Positions 8,611 through 17,385 of a DNA stretch of 64,000 nt are shown here, one piece after another. Within the stretch, counting starts at the first letter, position 1. Each line of letters begins with the position of its first letter. Origin of the DNA: Bacillota bacterium (GTDB taxonomy: Bacteria > Bacillota > Clostridia > Lachnospirales > Lachnospiraceae); assembly GCA_023407575.1 (NCBI GenBank), contig JAEYLX010000032.1, positions 465,263 to 529,262 on the forward strand. The letters are read 5' to 3'. The position numbers were made by a program, and so were the translations under genes. The notes under the pieces were generated by a model that was not told where the DNA came from, ran no database searches, and saw only the letters and a program-made list of their open reading frames with translations.

Positions 8611-9351
8611 ATGAGCGTTGTTGGACGAATACATTCACTCGAAAGTTTTGGAACTGTTGACGGACCTGGCATCCGGTTTGTAGTATTTATGCAGGGATGT
8701 CCACTTAGATGTCAATTCTGTCATAACCCGGATACTTGGGACGTCAGTAAAGGTTCCACTTATGATAGTGAGAAATTAGCAGCTGAAATATTAAAATATA
8801 AATCCTATATGGACTTTTCCGGTGGAGGGGTAACCTTCACTGGAGGAGAACCTTTATTACAGGCAAATTTTATTATTGAGGTCTGCAAAATACTAAAGAA
8901 ACATAAGATTTCAATTGCCATCGATACCTCGGGTTATATCTTCAATGATATGGTAAAAGAAGTACTTGAATATACGGATATTGTTTTATTGGATATTAAA
9001 AATTATGATCCAAGGGTATATGAAAAGGTTACAGGAGTAGCACTTTCTCCAACTTTAGCCTTTTTAGATTATTTAAAGGAAAACAATATTACAACTTGGA
9101 TTCGCTATGTTCTTGTTCCAAATCTGACCGATAATCTGGATAGTATTAGGAAGTTATCAGCGCATTTGGATAATTACCCTAATGTTACTAAGATTGAGCT
9201 ATTACCTTTCCACAAGATGGGTGAATATAAATGGAAGGAAATGGGGTTAGAATATCAACTAGCAGATACAAAAGAGCCAAGTAAGGAATTACTGGCACAG
9301 GTGAAAGAAATATTTAAAGCCAATGGTAAGACTGTTTCATCAAATGTTTAA
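8611..9351 (+). CDS. pflA: Pyruvate formate-lyase activating enzyme (radical SAM)
   Basis: This 246-residue radical SAM enzyme abstracts hydrogen from Gly717 of PflB to install the glycyl radical. The 4Fe-4S ligands are Cys30, Cys34 and Cys37 in GCPLRCQFCHNPDTWD, and the SAM-contacting GGE motif appears as TFTGGEPLLQ. The short length, without an inserted ferredoxin domain, marks it as a PFL activase rather than an activase for other glycyl-radical enzymes. GAAAGG lies upstream of the ATG. It is co-oriented with pflB and probably co-transcribed. Confidence 0.95.
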   Translation: MSVVGRIHSLESFGTVDGPGIRFVVFMQGCPLRCQFCHNPDTWDVSKGSTYDSEKLAAEILKYKSYMDFSGGGVTFTGGEPLLQANFIIEVCKILKKHKISIAIDTSGYIFNDMVKEVLEYTDIVLLDIKNYDPRVYEKVTGVALSPTLAFLDYLKENNITTWIRYVLVPNLTDNLDSIRKLSAHLDNYPNVTKIELLPFHKMGEYKWKEMGLEYQLADTKEPSKELLAQVKEIFKANGKTVSSNV

Positions 9352-9390
9352 TAGGTAGGATTGGATTATTGCAAGAAGTGAGGTTATGGT

Positions 9391-10383
9391 ATGAAACCTA
9401 TCATAGCAATTCCCCTGGGAGACCCAGCTGGGATTGGACCAGAAATCATAGTGAAAGCACTTGCAAATGAGGAAGTTCAAAGGAAAGCACATTGCATTGT
9501 AGTTGGTGATCGCAGGATTATTGAAAATGCATTGAGTTTTACTGGAATTAATTTAAGAATAAATACCCTGCAAAACCCCGATGACGGCGACTATCGTGAG
9601 GGTATACTTAATCTTATCGACTTAAACAATGTTGCTATGGAAGAATATCACATTGGTGAAATAAGTGGAATGTGCGGCAGAGCCGCCTTTGAATATATAC
9701 AAAAGAGTATAGAGCTTGCTAACAATAAATTGGTTTCAGCGGTAGCAACAACACCAATTAATAAAGAATCACTGAAAGCAGGCAAAATTGACTTCATCGG
9801 TCATACAGAGATCTTTGGAGCTTTAACAGACACGAAAGACCCGCTTACCATGTTTGAAGTTAGAGGCTTAAGAGTATTCTTTCTTTCGAGGCATGTTTCC
9901 TTAAAGAATGCCTGTGATCTTGTTACCAAGGATAGGATTAAGTCCTGTGTAAAGAGATGTAAAAGTATGCTTCAGCAACTAGGAGTTACCGAAGGTACTA
10001 TGGCAGTTGCTGGACTTAACCCACATAGTGGTGAACACGGATTATTTGGTGATGAAGAAGTTAACCATGTAATACCTGCTGTTAAGGAATTGCAGGAAGA
10101 AGGATTTAATGTTGTTGGACCAATTGGTGCAGATTCCGTTTTTCATCTAGCCTTGAAGGGACATTATAATAGTGTTTTATCTCTATACCATGATCAGGGA
10201 CACATAGCTACTAAGACCTTGGATTTTGACAGAACCATCGCAATTACTGGTGGGTTACCCTTTTTGAGAACCTCAGTAGATCATGGCACTGCTATGGATA
10301 TTGCAGGAAAAGGGATAGCAAGCGAAATCAGTATGGTGGAAGCAATCTTATTGGCGGCGAAGTATTCAATTCATTATAATTAA
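9391..10383 (+). CDS. pdxA: PdxA-family 4-phospho-hydroxy-acid dehydrogenase (PdxA/PdxA2)
   Basis: This 330-residue enzyme belongs to the PdxA family of NAD-dependent, divalent-metal oxidative decarboxylases. Family motifs are PLGDPAGIGPEII at the start, DFIGHTEIFG with a metal-binding His, SLYHDQGH and FLRTSVDHGTAMDIAGKG. In classical vitamin B6 synthesis it oxidises 4-phosphohydroxythreonine, but no pdxJ or other B6 gene is nearby. The PdxA2 branch acts on 4-phospho-D-erythronate or D-threonate in sugar-acid catabolism and usually sits beside a DUF1537 kinase, which is also absent. It lies 39 bases after pflA, so it may ride on the pfl message, and is followed by a terminator. The family is firm, the substrate unresolved. 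Confidence 0.85.
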   Translation: MKPIIAIPLGDPAGIGPEIIVKALANEEVQRKAHCIVVGDRRIIENALSFTGINLRINTLQNPDDGDYREGILNLIDLNNVAMEEYHIGEISGMCGRAAFEYIQKSIELANNKLVSAVATTPINKESLKAGKIDFIGHTEIFGALTDTKDPLTMFEVRGLRVFFLSRHVSLKNACDLVTKDRIKSCVKRCKSMLQQLGVTEGTMAVAGLNPHSGEHGLFGDEEVNHVIPAVKELQEEGFNVVGPIGADSVFHLALKGHYNSVLSLYHDQGHIATKTLDFDRTIAITGGLPFLRTSVDHGTAMDIAGKGIASEISMVEAILLAAKYSIHYN

Positions 10384-10398
10384 ATATATAAAATGATA

Positions 10399-10462
10399 GA
10401 TAGGAATGAGCAGTTATGACGGGAAAGATTTAGTCATAAGGTTCGTTCCTATTATTATTTTA
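10399..10462 (+). terminator. Hairpin after the pdxA-family gene
   Basis: Bases 10400-10420 pair with 10432-10453 (outer ATAGGAA with TTCCTAT, inner TTATGAC with GTCATAA), followed by ATTATTTTAT. It most likely ends the pfl-pdxA transcription unit. Confidence 0.6.
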
Positions 10463-10617
10463 TAACAGTTTAGCGAAGCATAATTGAGATTGTGGCGAAC
10501 TGTTACATTATTTTAGTATATAATGTATATTTATGTTGAAAAGCGTAAAAAAATGAGATATTATTTAGTGTAATATAGTAAAGTAAAAGAACAAAGTAAA
10601 GGCAGGGATAAAGACAC

Positions 10618-12654
10618 ATGAAAAAGATAAAAACCAAATTATTAGTGTCATTTATGATAATATTGATTGTAATAATAAGCCTTGTTTCCTTCATTTCAAT
10701 AAGTACGGGAAAAAACTTAATCACGAAAGAAGTTCAGAGGACAGTCAAGCTTTTAGCTGCGGATGAAGCTAAAATAATGGAAAGTAAAATGGATTCCTTG
10801 ACTTTAGAGCTAAGTACTCTTGCCCATACGGAGGCACTATTATCAAATGATCTTGAAGTACAGCTAGAAGCATTAAGAGGCCAGATGGAATATTCACAAT
10901 ACATAGCACTTGCAATTGTACAATCAGATGGAACCGCTTATTATAACGATGGTACTGAAGCAATGTTGGCAAGTCGATCCTACATACAAAAAGCTTGGAC
11001 AGGAGTTGCAAATATATCAGATGTAATTATAAGTTCAGTGACAGGAAAACCGGTTATCATGGTCGCTGTTCCTGTAATAAAAGATGATAAAATTACTGCT
11101 GTATTAATTGGACGAAAAGATGCAGGTACACTTAGTAGCTTTGTTCTTGATGGAGGATTTGGAGAAGAGGGATATGCATATATTATTAATAATGTAGGAC
11201 AATTTATTGCACATCCTGATGAAGAGATGGTAAAAGGATTAATTAATCCAGTTAAAATAGTTGCAGCAGTTCCAGAAATTAAAGAGAAGATGACAGAAGA
11301 GGAATTAAAAGCAGCCCAAGAAAAGTATAAATCCTTTGCTGAGGCAGAAAGAATAATGCTTAGGGAAGATAATGGATTTGTAAACTATGACTTTAGCGGC
11401 TATAGTGTATATGCTGGTTTCTCAAAAATAAAGGGTACAGATTGGATTTATGTTGTAACTGCGAAAGCAGATGAAGTTCTATCTGCAAACAACGATATGC
11501 AGAATAAAATGTTACTATATGCACCAATTTGTTTACTGTTTGCAATGATATTTGTATACCTGGTTGGAACTATTATATCAAAACCAATTGTTAGATTGGC
11601 TAAGATCTCGGATAGTATTGCACAACTTGATATGTCAGCAGATGTACCTGATAAATATCAAAAACTGAAGGATGAGAATGGTACACTGGCAAGGTCTATG
11701 CAAAGTATTACCACAAGCTTACGAGCAATTATTGGCGAGATTACAGATTCCTCCATACAATTAACATCAACAGCACAAGAACTTACAGCAACAACAGAAC
11801 AATCAGCAACTGCTTCAGAAGAAGTATCACGTACGGTGGAAGAGATAGCAAAAGGTGCGTCAGAACAGGCAGCAAATACAGAAAAAGGTTCTTTACAGGC
11901 AATTAATCTTGGTGAAATGATTGAGCAGAATGAAGATTATATGGATAATATGAACCTGGCTTCAGATAAAATTGTAGGAGTTGTAGCAGATGGTTTAATA
12001 GAGATTGATCGACTTTCTGATATTTCGCAGGAAAGTAGTAATGCCATTAGAGAAATTTATGACATTATACAAAAGACCAACGAGAGTACGGCTCAAATTG
12101 GAGAAGCAAGTACAGTAATTGCTTCAATTGCAGATCAGACTAACTTACTTTCTCTGAACGCATCAATCGAAGCAGCAAAGGCGGGAGAAGCAGGAAGAGG
12201 ATTTGCTGTGGTTGCAGCTGAAATTAAGAAACTTGCTGGGCAATCAGCAAATTCTACAACCCATATTAACGATATTGTTAGTCAGTTACAGGAAGTGGTA
12301 TTAAGAGCTGTAAATGCGATGGAAAGAGTACATGCAATATCCAAAGAGCAAAGTGAAAGTGTTAGCAATACAAAGCAAAAATATGTTTTGATTAAGGAAG
12401 CAACAGAAGGAACTGGAAAAGCAATGGAGCAATTAAATGCTTCTGGTAAAGAAATGCTGAATGCCAAGGATGATATTATGGAGATGATTCAAGCATTATC
12501 AGCAATTGCAGAGGAGAATGCGGCAAGTACGCAGGAGGCTTCTTCAGCAATGTTAGAGCAAAGTACCTCTCTTGACGAAATTGCAAAATCCAGTGAGCGT
12601 TTAGCAGCATTAGCTGTCAGTCTTCAGGAGATTATTTTACGCTTCAAGCTTTAA
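10618..12654 (+). CDS. Methyl-accepting chemotaxis protein with extracellular Cache domain
   Basis: This 678-residue chemoreceptor has an N-terminal membrane segment (about residues 7-28), an extracellular double-Cache-type sensor with the typical GYAYIINNVGQFIAHPDEE stretch, a second membrane segment (about 297-321), a HAMP linker and a long cytoplasmic coiled-coil. The signalling hairpin DQTNLLSLNASIEAAKAGEA falls near residues 504-525. Such proteins pass ligand occupancy to CheA/CheW; Cache ligands are often amino acids, organic acids or purines, which cannot be inferred here. No che or flagellar genes are in the window, so it is an orphan receptor locus. The start is an ATG with AAGG-type spacing upstream. 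Confidence 0.93.
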   Translation: MKKIKTKLLVSFMIILIVIISLVSFISISTGKNLITKEVQRTVKLLAADEAKIMESKMDSLTLELSTLAHTEALLSNDLEVQLEALRGQMEYSQYIALAIVQSDGTAYYNDGTEAMLASRSYIQKAWTGVANISDVIISSVTGKPVIMVAVPVIKDDKITAVLIGRKDAGTLSSFVLDGGFGEEGYAYIINNVGQFIAHPDEEMVKGLINPVKIVAAVPEIKEKMTEEELKAAQEKYKSFAEAERIMLREDNGFVNYDFSGYSVYAGFSKIKGTDWIYVVTAKADEVLSANNDMQNKMLLYAPICLLFAMIFVYLVGTIISKPIVRLAKISDSIAQLDMSADVPDKYQKLKDENGTLARSMQSITTSLRAIIGEITDSSIQLTSTAQELTATTEQSATASEEVSRTVEEIAKGASEQAANTEKGSLQAINLGEMIEQNEDYMDNMNLASDKIVGVVADGLIEIDRLSDISQESSNAIREIYDIIQKTNESTAQIGEASTVIASIADQTNLLSLNASIEAAKAGEAGRGFAVVAAEIKKLAGQSANSTTHINDIVSQLQEVVLRAVNAMERVHAISKEQSESVSNTKQKYVLIKEATEGTGKAMEQLNASGKEMLNAKDDIMEMIQALSAIAEENAASTQEASSAMLEQSTSLDEIAKSSERLAALAVSLQEIILRFKL

Positions 12655-12676
12655 CTACTAGTATCGGAGAAGGACA

Positions 12677-13270
12677 ATGAAGATTTTTTTAATCAGACAT
12701 GGGCAAACAAACTGGAACCTGGAAGGTAGATTTCAAGGTAGAGAAGATATTCCCCTTAACGACTTTGGCATGGAACAGGCTAAAGAATGTGGCAATGCGA
12801 TTAAATCAAGCAAGTTTAAAGCTGTAATTACCAGTCCTCTAAAACGTGCAAAAAAAACAGCAGAGATAATAGCGCAGTATACAGAGGTCGATAAGGTCAT
12901 TGTTGAGGAGGGTATTACGGAAAGAGATTTTTCTAAAGTATCCGGAATGACACCTGCGGAGAGAGAAGCTTTCTATGCCACAGGTGAGATGGATGACAAA
13001 GAACCTTGGGAAGACTTGTGTAAACGAATGGTAGCTAACCTTAAAAAGTATGCAAATCAATATAAGAACGGTAATATAGTTATGGTTTCCCATGGGGCTT
13101 CTATTAATAGTGTGCTGTCTGTATTAAGTAATGGAAATACCGGTTCAGGTAAGATAATATTAAAGAACACCTGCATTAATATTATTAATTATAAAGACGG
13201 TGAGCTGACACTGGAAGAATACAATCTTACTCCTAAGGAGTATCTCGAACTGGGATTAGCTTTTAATTAA
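12677..13270 (+). CDS. Histidine phosphatase superfamily protein (phosphoglycerate mutase-like)
   Basis: The 197-residue protein begins MKIFLIRHGQTNWNLEGR, with the phospho-accepting His8 in the RHG motif; ITERDFSK carries the acid residue and VMVSHGASINSVL the second histidine. This is the cofactor-dependent PGM/alpha-ribazole phosphatase/GpmB branch. At under 200 residues it is too short for a glycolytic dPGM, so a small-molecule phosphatase is more likely. It lies 22 bases after the chemoreceptor with a GGAGAAGGA site, so the two may be co-transcribed. A clean terminator follows. The substrate is not predictable. Confidence 0.88.
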   Translation: MKIFLIRHGQTNWNLEGRFQGREDIPLNDFGMEQAKECGNAIKSSKFKAVITSPLKRAKKTAEIIAQYTEVDKVIVEEGITERDFSKVSGMTPAEREAFYATGEMDDKEPWEDLCKRMVANLKKYANQYKNGNIVMVSHGASINSVLSVLSNGNTGSGKIILKNTCINIINYKDGELTLEEYNLTPKEYLELGLAFN

Positions 13271-13303
13271 AGTAATTAAAATTAAATATCATTTTGAAAT
13301 TAG

Positions 13304-13348
13304 AAAGTTCAAATTGTTGCTAATATTAGCTTCGATTTGAACTTTTTT
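13304..13348 (+). terminator. Rho-independent terminator after the phosphatase gene
   Basis: A 10-bp stem AAGTTCAAAT / ATTTGAACTT (13305-13314 and 13334-13344 region) is followed by six T residues. The remaining gap to 13540 is AT-rich and shows no other feature. Confidence 0.8.
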
Positions 13349-13539
13349 AATGTGTCTTTAATTAATTTAATCAATCACTCACTTGAAATGTCTGGAATAA
13401 TAAGGTAAGATTATTTATTAATATGACATATTTATAAGCTGATTTCTTAATTTCGTTGAACATTTAATTGGATTACAGTATATATCTACCGAAGAACAGG
13501 TCTATTTAAACCATGTATATTAGGGAGGGGAGTCTGGAG

Positions 13540-14250
13540 ATGAAGCAGAATAAGAATTTTACAATGTATTGGATGATCGGTGTCAGTGCCATCTTGACTA
13601 TTCCATTAGCAGTAATCCTATATAATAGAGTACAGTTAAGTAGTTTAGCCATAACGGCTATCATTATGGGGATATTTTTGGTCTTATTTTTTTCAATTAT
13701 GGTACTGTATAAGAGTATTTTTAAAGTTTCTGTTCAGGAAATCACTCAAGAGGATAAGGTAACTGAACTAGATAGCTTATATTATCATCTGGAGGACCAA
13801 ATAAAGTTATTTAGAAATGAACAGCTTGTTAGTCGAATAAAGAGACTACTAAATCAAATTCAGATTTTTAAGAGGCGTAAAAAAGTCTTATCCCAATTAA
13901 TAGATGTTAAAATGGACATGAAAGGGGATAGTTCTTTGTCGGGGCTGATACCTGCGGTGGAAAAAGCGATGTTGGTACATGTCCAAATGTTTATAAACAG
14001 GTTGGAAATTTTTGATGAATATGGTCTACCAGAGAACATTATTAAAAATATTAACTTTTTGGAAGAGCAAATAATTAAAAACAATAATATTTTAAACGAT
14101 TTTGAGACTTTAATAACAGAAATATCCAGGATGAACGAGAAAAATGTAGACTCTGATATGACCAGGTTAAAAGATGTTGTAAATGCGATGCAAAGTCTTA
14201 GGTTAGAAGATGATGAAGTGGATGAGCTTGCAAAAAAATACAATCATTAA
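13540..14250 (+). CDS. Two-TM membrane protein with coiled-coil, partner of the vWA protein
   Basis: I do not recognise a named family. The 236-residue protein has two adjacent N-terminal membrane segments (about residues 12-29 and 37-60) and then a long charged, helical cytoplasmic region with heptad-like runs such as LDSLYYHLEDQIKLFRNEQ. ATG 13540 is chosen because GGGAGGGG lies nine bases upstream; an earlier in-frame ATG at 13513 overlaps that site. It is 14 bases from the vWA gene and in the same direction, so the two probably form a membrane complex. The architecture recalls accessory proteins of vWA/TelA-type surface modules, but that is inference only. Confidence 0.65.
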   Translation: MKQNKNFTMYWMIGVSAILTIPLAVILYNRVQLSSLAITAIIMGIFLVLFFSIMVLYKSIFKVSVQEITQEDKVTELDSLYYHLEDQIKLFRNEQLVSRIKRLLNQIQIFKRRKKVLSQLIDVKMDMKGDSSLSGLIPAVEKAMLVHVQMFINRLEIFDEYGLPENIIKNINFLEEQIIKNNNILNDFETLITEISRMNEKNVDSDMTRLKDVVNAMQSLRLEDDEVDELAKKYNH

Positions 14251-14264
14251 TAGGAGGATTTTAA

Positions 14265-15956
14265 ATGGAACGGGGAAATATTGTTAAATTTATTGTTGGT
14301 ATTGTAGTTGTATTCTTAATAGTATTAGTAGTGATATCCAGTTTAGGAAAAGGGAAAAATGGTTTAGGCAATGATTTGGAGGCATATAATAACAAGACGA
14401 TAACAGAGAAAATAGATTATTTAAAAGAAGAAATTACAGTTAATACAGGGAATCCTAGAAAAGCATCGGTAGAACTTGCTGCAGCTTCCTTATATGATGA
14501 GTTGCCAGAGATTGATAAATATCCATTAGTTGTAGAAGGTTACGGTGATATTAATATTGAAATCTTTGCCAGCCCAGAAAAAGCTGGTAGTGATAAAGAT
14601 GGTTGGATTGTAGATGTTGCAAAAGAATTTAATAACAAGAACTTTGATTATCAAGGAAGAACCATATCAGTTTCAATACGAAATGTAGCTTCTGGATTAG
14701 CTGCTGATTATATTATATCTGGAAAATATGTTCCGGAAGGATTTACTCCTTCTTCTAAGCTATGGGGAGATTTAATTACCGCACAGGGTGGAAAAGTAGA
14801 TATTGTTGCAGATCGTTTAGTGGGTAATGTAGCGGGTATTCTTGTGAAGGAAGATACGAAGAAAAAACTGGAAGAAACCTATGGAAAAGCAGATATGGTG
14901 GCAGTTATAAAAGCGGTGGCAGCAAATGAGATGATTATGGGATATACCAATCCCCTCGCTAGTTCCACTGGTTTGAATTTCTTATTAAGTACACTTCATT
15001 TTTATGATTCTTCAAATTTATTAAGTGATACAGCTAAAACTGGATTTACTTCCTTTCAAAATAATGTTCCTTATGTCGCTTATACCACTATACAGATGCG
15101 TGAAGGTGCTGCATCCGGTAAGCTGGAAGGAATGGTGATGGAGTATCAGACTTATCGTAACGATAAAGAATTATCAAAATATGAATTTATTCCTTTTGGT
15201 ATACGTCACGATAACCCAATCTATGCTGTTGGTACCTTAGAAGAGGATAGGAAAGCAGCTCTTGAGAGCTTTACGGAGTATTGCTTAGATAATAAGGCGC
15301 AGTCATTAGCGAAGGAATACGGCTTTAATGGCTTGGATGATTATAAAGGTGAAAACATTGATGTGAGCGGTGCAGAGGTACTTCAAGCTCAACAGCTTTG
15401 GAAGGATAATAAGGATGGTGGAAAAGATATTACTGCAGTCTTTGTTGCAGATGTGAGTGGAAGTATGGATGGTGATCCCATCAGTCAATTAAAAAAGAGT
15501 TTAATTAATGGAGCACAGTATATAAAAGATAACAATTATATTGGCTTAGTAAGTTATAGCTCTGATGTTACGATTGAAGTTCCCATCGGCAAATTCAATC
15601 TTAATCAGAGAGCATATTTCCAAGGTGCGGTAGAGGATTTTCAGGCAGCTGGAGAAACAGCTACCTATGATGGAATTACAATTGCTGTTCAGATGTTGTT
15701 AGAGGCTAAGGAGAAGAATCCGAATACTAAGCTTATGTTATTCCTATTAAGCGATGGTGAAACAACAGAGGGACATTCCTTGGATTATGTACAGTCAGTA
15801 ATTGAGGAAAGTGGTATACCAGTATATACCATTGGTTATAATGCGAATATTGATGCACTGCAGACTATTTCTAATATTAATGAAGCGTCCTCAATCAATG
15901 CGGATTCTGATGATGTAATTTATAAAATAAAGAGTTTATTTAATGCACAGATGTAA
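14265..15956 (+). CDS. Membrane-anchored solute-binding-protein/vWA-domain fusion
   Basis: The 563-residue protein has a single N-terminal membrane anchor (about residues 9-28) without a lipobox, so the bulk is outside the cell. Residues about 80-370 look like a periplasmic solute-binding fold (GYGDINIEIFASPEK, then WGDLITAQGGKVDIVADR and a YTNPLASSTGLNFLL hinge stretch as in molybdate/sulfate-type binding proteins). From about residue 390 a von Willebrand A domain follows with a complete MIDAS: Asp396 in VADVSGSMDG, the Thr in GETATYDG and LLSDGETTEG. vWA domains bind proteins through a metal ion. It forms a unit with the preceding 2-TM protein and perhaps the following lipoprotein. The role is unknown; ligand-controlled adhesion or assembly is a guess. 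Confidence 0.75.
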   Translation: MERGNIVKFIVGIVVVFLIVLVVISSLGKGKNGLGNDLEAYNNKTITEKIDYLKEEITVNTGNPRKASVELAAASLYDELPEIDKYPLVVEGYGDINIEIFASPEKAGSDKDGWIVDVAKEFNNKNFDYQGRTISVSIRNVASGLAADYIISGKYVPEGFTPSSKLWGDLITAQGGKVDIVADRLVGNVAGILVKEDTKKKLEETYGKADMVAVIKAVAANEMIMGYTNPLASSTGLNFLLSTLHFYDSSNLLSDTAKTGFTSFQNNVPYVAYTTIQMREGAASGKLEGMVMEYQTYRNDKELSKYEFIPFGIRHDNPIYAVGTLEEDRKAALESFTEYCLDNKAQSLAKEYGFNGLDDYKGENIDVSGAEVLQAQQLWKDNKDGGKDITAVFVADVSGSMDGDPISQLKKSLINGAQYIKDNNYIGLVSYSSDVTIEVPIGKFNLNQRAYFQGAVEDFQAAGETATYDGITIAVQMLLEAKEKNPNTKLMLFLLSDGETTEGHSLDYVQSVIEESGIPVYTIGYNANIDALQTISNINEASSINADSDDVIYKIKSLFNAQM

Positions 15957-15987
15957 GAGAAAGAACAGGTAACATTGTGGGTGAGTT

Positions 15988-16989
15988 ATGATGAAAAAAC
16001 GTATGGGATGTCAAAGGAGTAAAATTTATATTTTTATAATTTTGGCATTTATTCTAACTGCTTGTTCAAAATCTGAGGATAGCTTTAGCAGAGGAGTATC
16101 AGAAGTAATTACTCCAACAACAATTACTCCAACATCAATCGCTGCGAAAGTTGATGTAGAGAGAGAAACTCTGCGGGTAAATGAAAATAAGGGAGAGAGT
16201 AATTACACAGAATTAAAAGATCCCATAAAAGAAGTTGTTGAGGATTTTATTATCAATCCTCCAGAAATTGATGAAGACATAGCTATTATGCTGGTTAAAG
16301 GGAATTTTGAGGAGAAGGAAAATAGAAATTTTGAGGTAACCTCCACAGAAATATTCTATAATGTAAAATATTATATTATTACGGTTACTGGTAAAGCTGA
16401 ATCGGCAGAGTATCCAATTGATGTATTTGCAATTAGCTCTGTAGCAGATTATATACATCTAAATATGTTTTATGACAAAGATAAGATGGAATATGTGGAA
16501 TATTTGGGTACTCCTTGGTTTGCATGTAAAACCTCGCCGGATGGGAACTTTCGTATGGAAAGCATCGGAATGTATATGGATGGACCAAGTGGACTTCATG
16601 CATTGAAAGAGATGAGAATGATTGACACTAAAACAGGGGATGTTCTTTGGAGCGGTGAGAGTCTATTGCTAAATAACTTCATCTGGTCATCGGATAGTCG
16701 GTTTGTTTCTATTCAGCAAGGAGGCAGAACCTGGATATCGTCAAGGGTCATTGATACCAAAGATATGAGTATAATCAAGCTTCCGGAGGTTGAAGATATA
16801 TTAATAATTGACACAACACAACCTAAGGCTATGGAAGGTTATACAGAATTTAGTACTGGTAAGTGGATAAATGATACAAGAATAAGTGTTGATTTTGAAT
16901 GGACTGCTAATACAGGCGACGAAGTCCATGGAAGGTATGAATATGATGTTTTAACTCATGAAATAGAGTTATCTGGAATAAGTGATTAA
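15988..16989 (+). CDS. Lipoprotein of unknown function, beta-rich C-terminus
   Basis: The 333-residue protein has a lipoprotein signal ending in FILTACSK and a Thr/Pro linker with a repeated TPTTITPTSI pattern, much like the lipoprotein at 4.4 kb. The second half has WSSDSRFVSIQ and FACKTSPDGNFRME stretches typical of blades of WD40/TolB-like propellers, but there are too few for a complete propeller. It starts 32 bases after the vWA gene and is probably in the same operon; an alternative ATG lies one codon downstream. It is then ended by a very strong terminator. The surface location is secure, the function is not known. Confidence 0.65.
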   Translation: MMKKRMGCQRSKIYIFIILAFILTACSKSEDSFSRGVSEVITPTTITPTSIAAKVDVERETLRVNENKGESNYTELKDPIKEVVEDFIINPPEIDEDIAIMLVKGNFEEKENRNFEVTSTEIFYNVKYYIITVTGKAESAEYPIDVFAISSVADYIHLNMFYDKDKMEYVEYLGTPWFACKTSPDGNFRMESIGMYMDGPSGLHALKEMRMIDTKTGDVLWSGESLLLNNFIWSSDSRFVSIQQGGRTWISSRVIDTKDMSIIKLPEVEDILIIDTTQPKAMEGYTEFSTGKWINDTRISVDFEWTANTGDEVHGRYEYDVLTHEIELSGISD

Positions 16990-17100
16990 GGGATTTGTAA
17001 GAGACATTGTTATAACGTATTTTATAGGATTAATAATTACAAATTGACTATATTACTAATTAAAAGAAATTTTAGATAGGACAAATATAAAGTTTAGAAG

Positions 17101-17151
17101 AAAAAGGTCTTTCAATCACAGAAATGTGATTGAAAGACCTTTTTCTTTTTT
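17101..17151 (+). terminator. Very strong terminator with a perfect 20-bp stem
   Basis: Bases 17101-17120 and 17125-17144 are exact inverted repeats around a GAAA tetraloop, with A-tracts on the left and T-tracts on the right (TTTTTCTTTTTT). It isolates the kdp locus from the lipoprotein operon. The rest of the gap to 17295 holds several TTGAC motifs that could be the kdp promoter, none with a convincing -10 partner at normal spacing. Confidence 0.9.
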
Positions 17152-17295
17152 CTTGACGTTTTCTTGACACTATACTAAATCAAATTGACACCTCCTTGAT
17201 TTCTTTTTTGTTATGATAAACTTATATTAACGAATGCATTGCTGGATGAGGTTGAGCTATTGGTTAAAGTTAATTTAAGAAAAGGGGTAAGAAGA

Positions 17296-17385
17296 ATGGA
17301 AGTTGTTTTAGTATTATGTGCCGGAATAGGCTTAGCTTTACTTGTATACTTATTCTATGTTTTGTTTCGAGGTGAAAATTTATGA
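17296..17385 (+). CDS. kdpF: KdpF, small subunit of the potassium-transporting ATPase
   Basis: A 29-residue single-membrane-span peptide, MEVVLVLCAGIGLALLVYLF followed by YVLFRGENL, ends in an ATGA overlap with kdpA. KdpF is a lipid-like stabiliser of the KdpFABC complex, and both its size and position before kdpA are typical. The site AAAGGGGTAAG lies just upstream. The gene is too short for most automatic callers. Confidence 0.85.
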   Translation: MEVVLVLCAGIGLALLVYLFYVLFRGENL

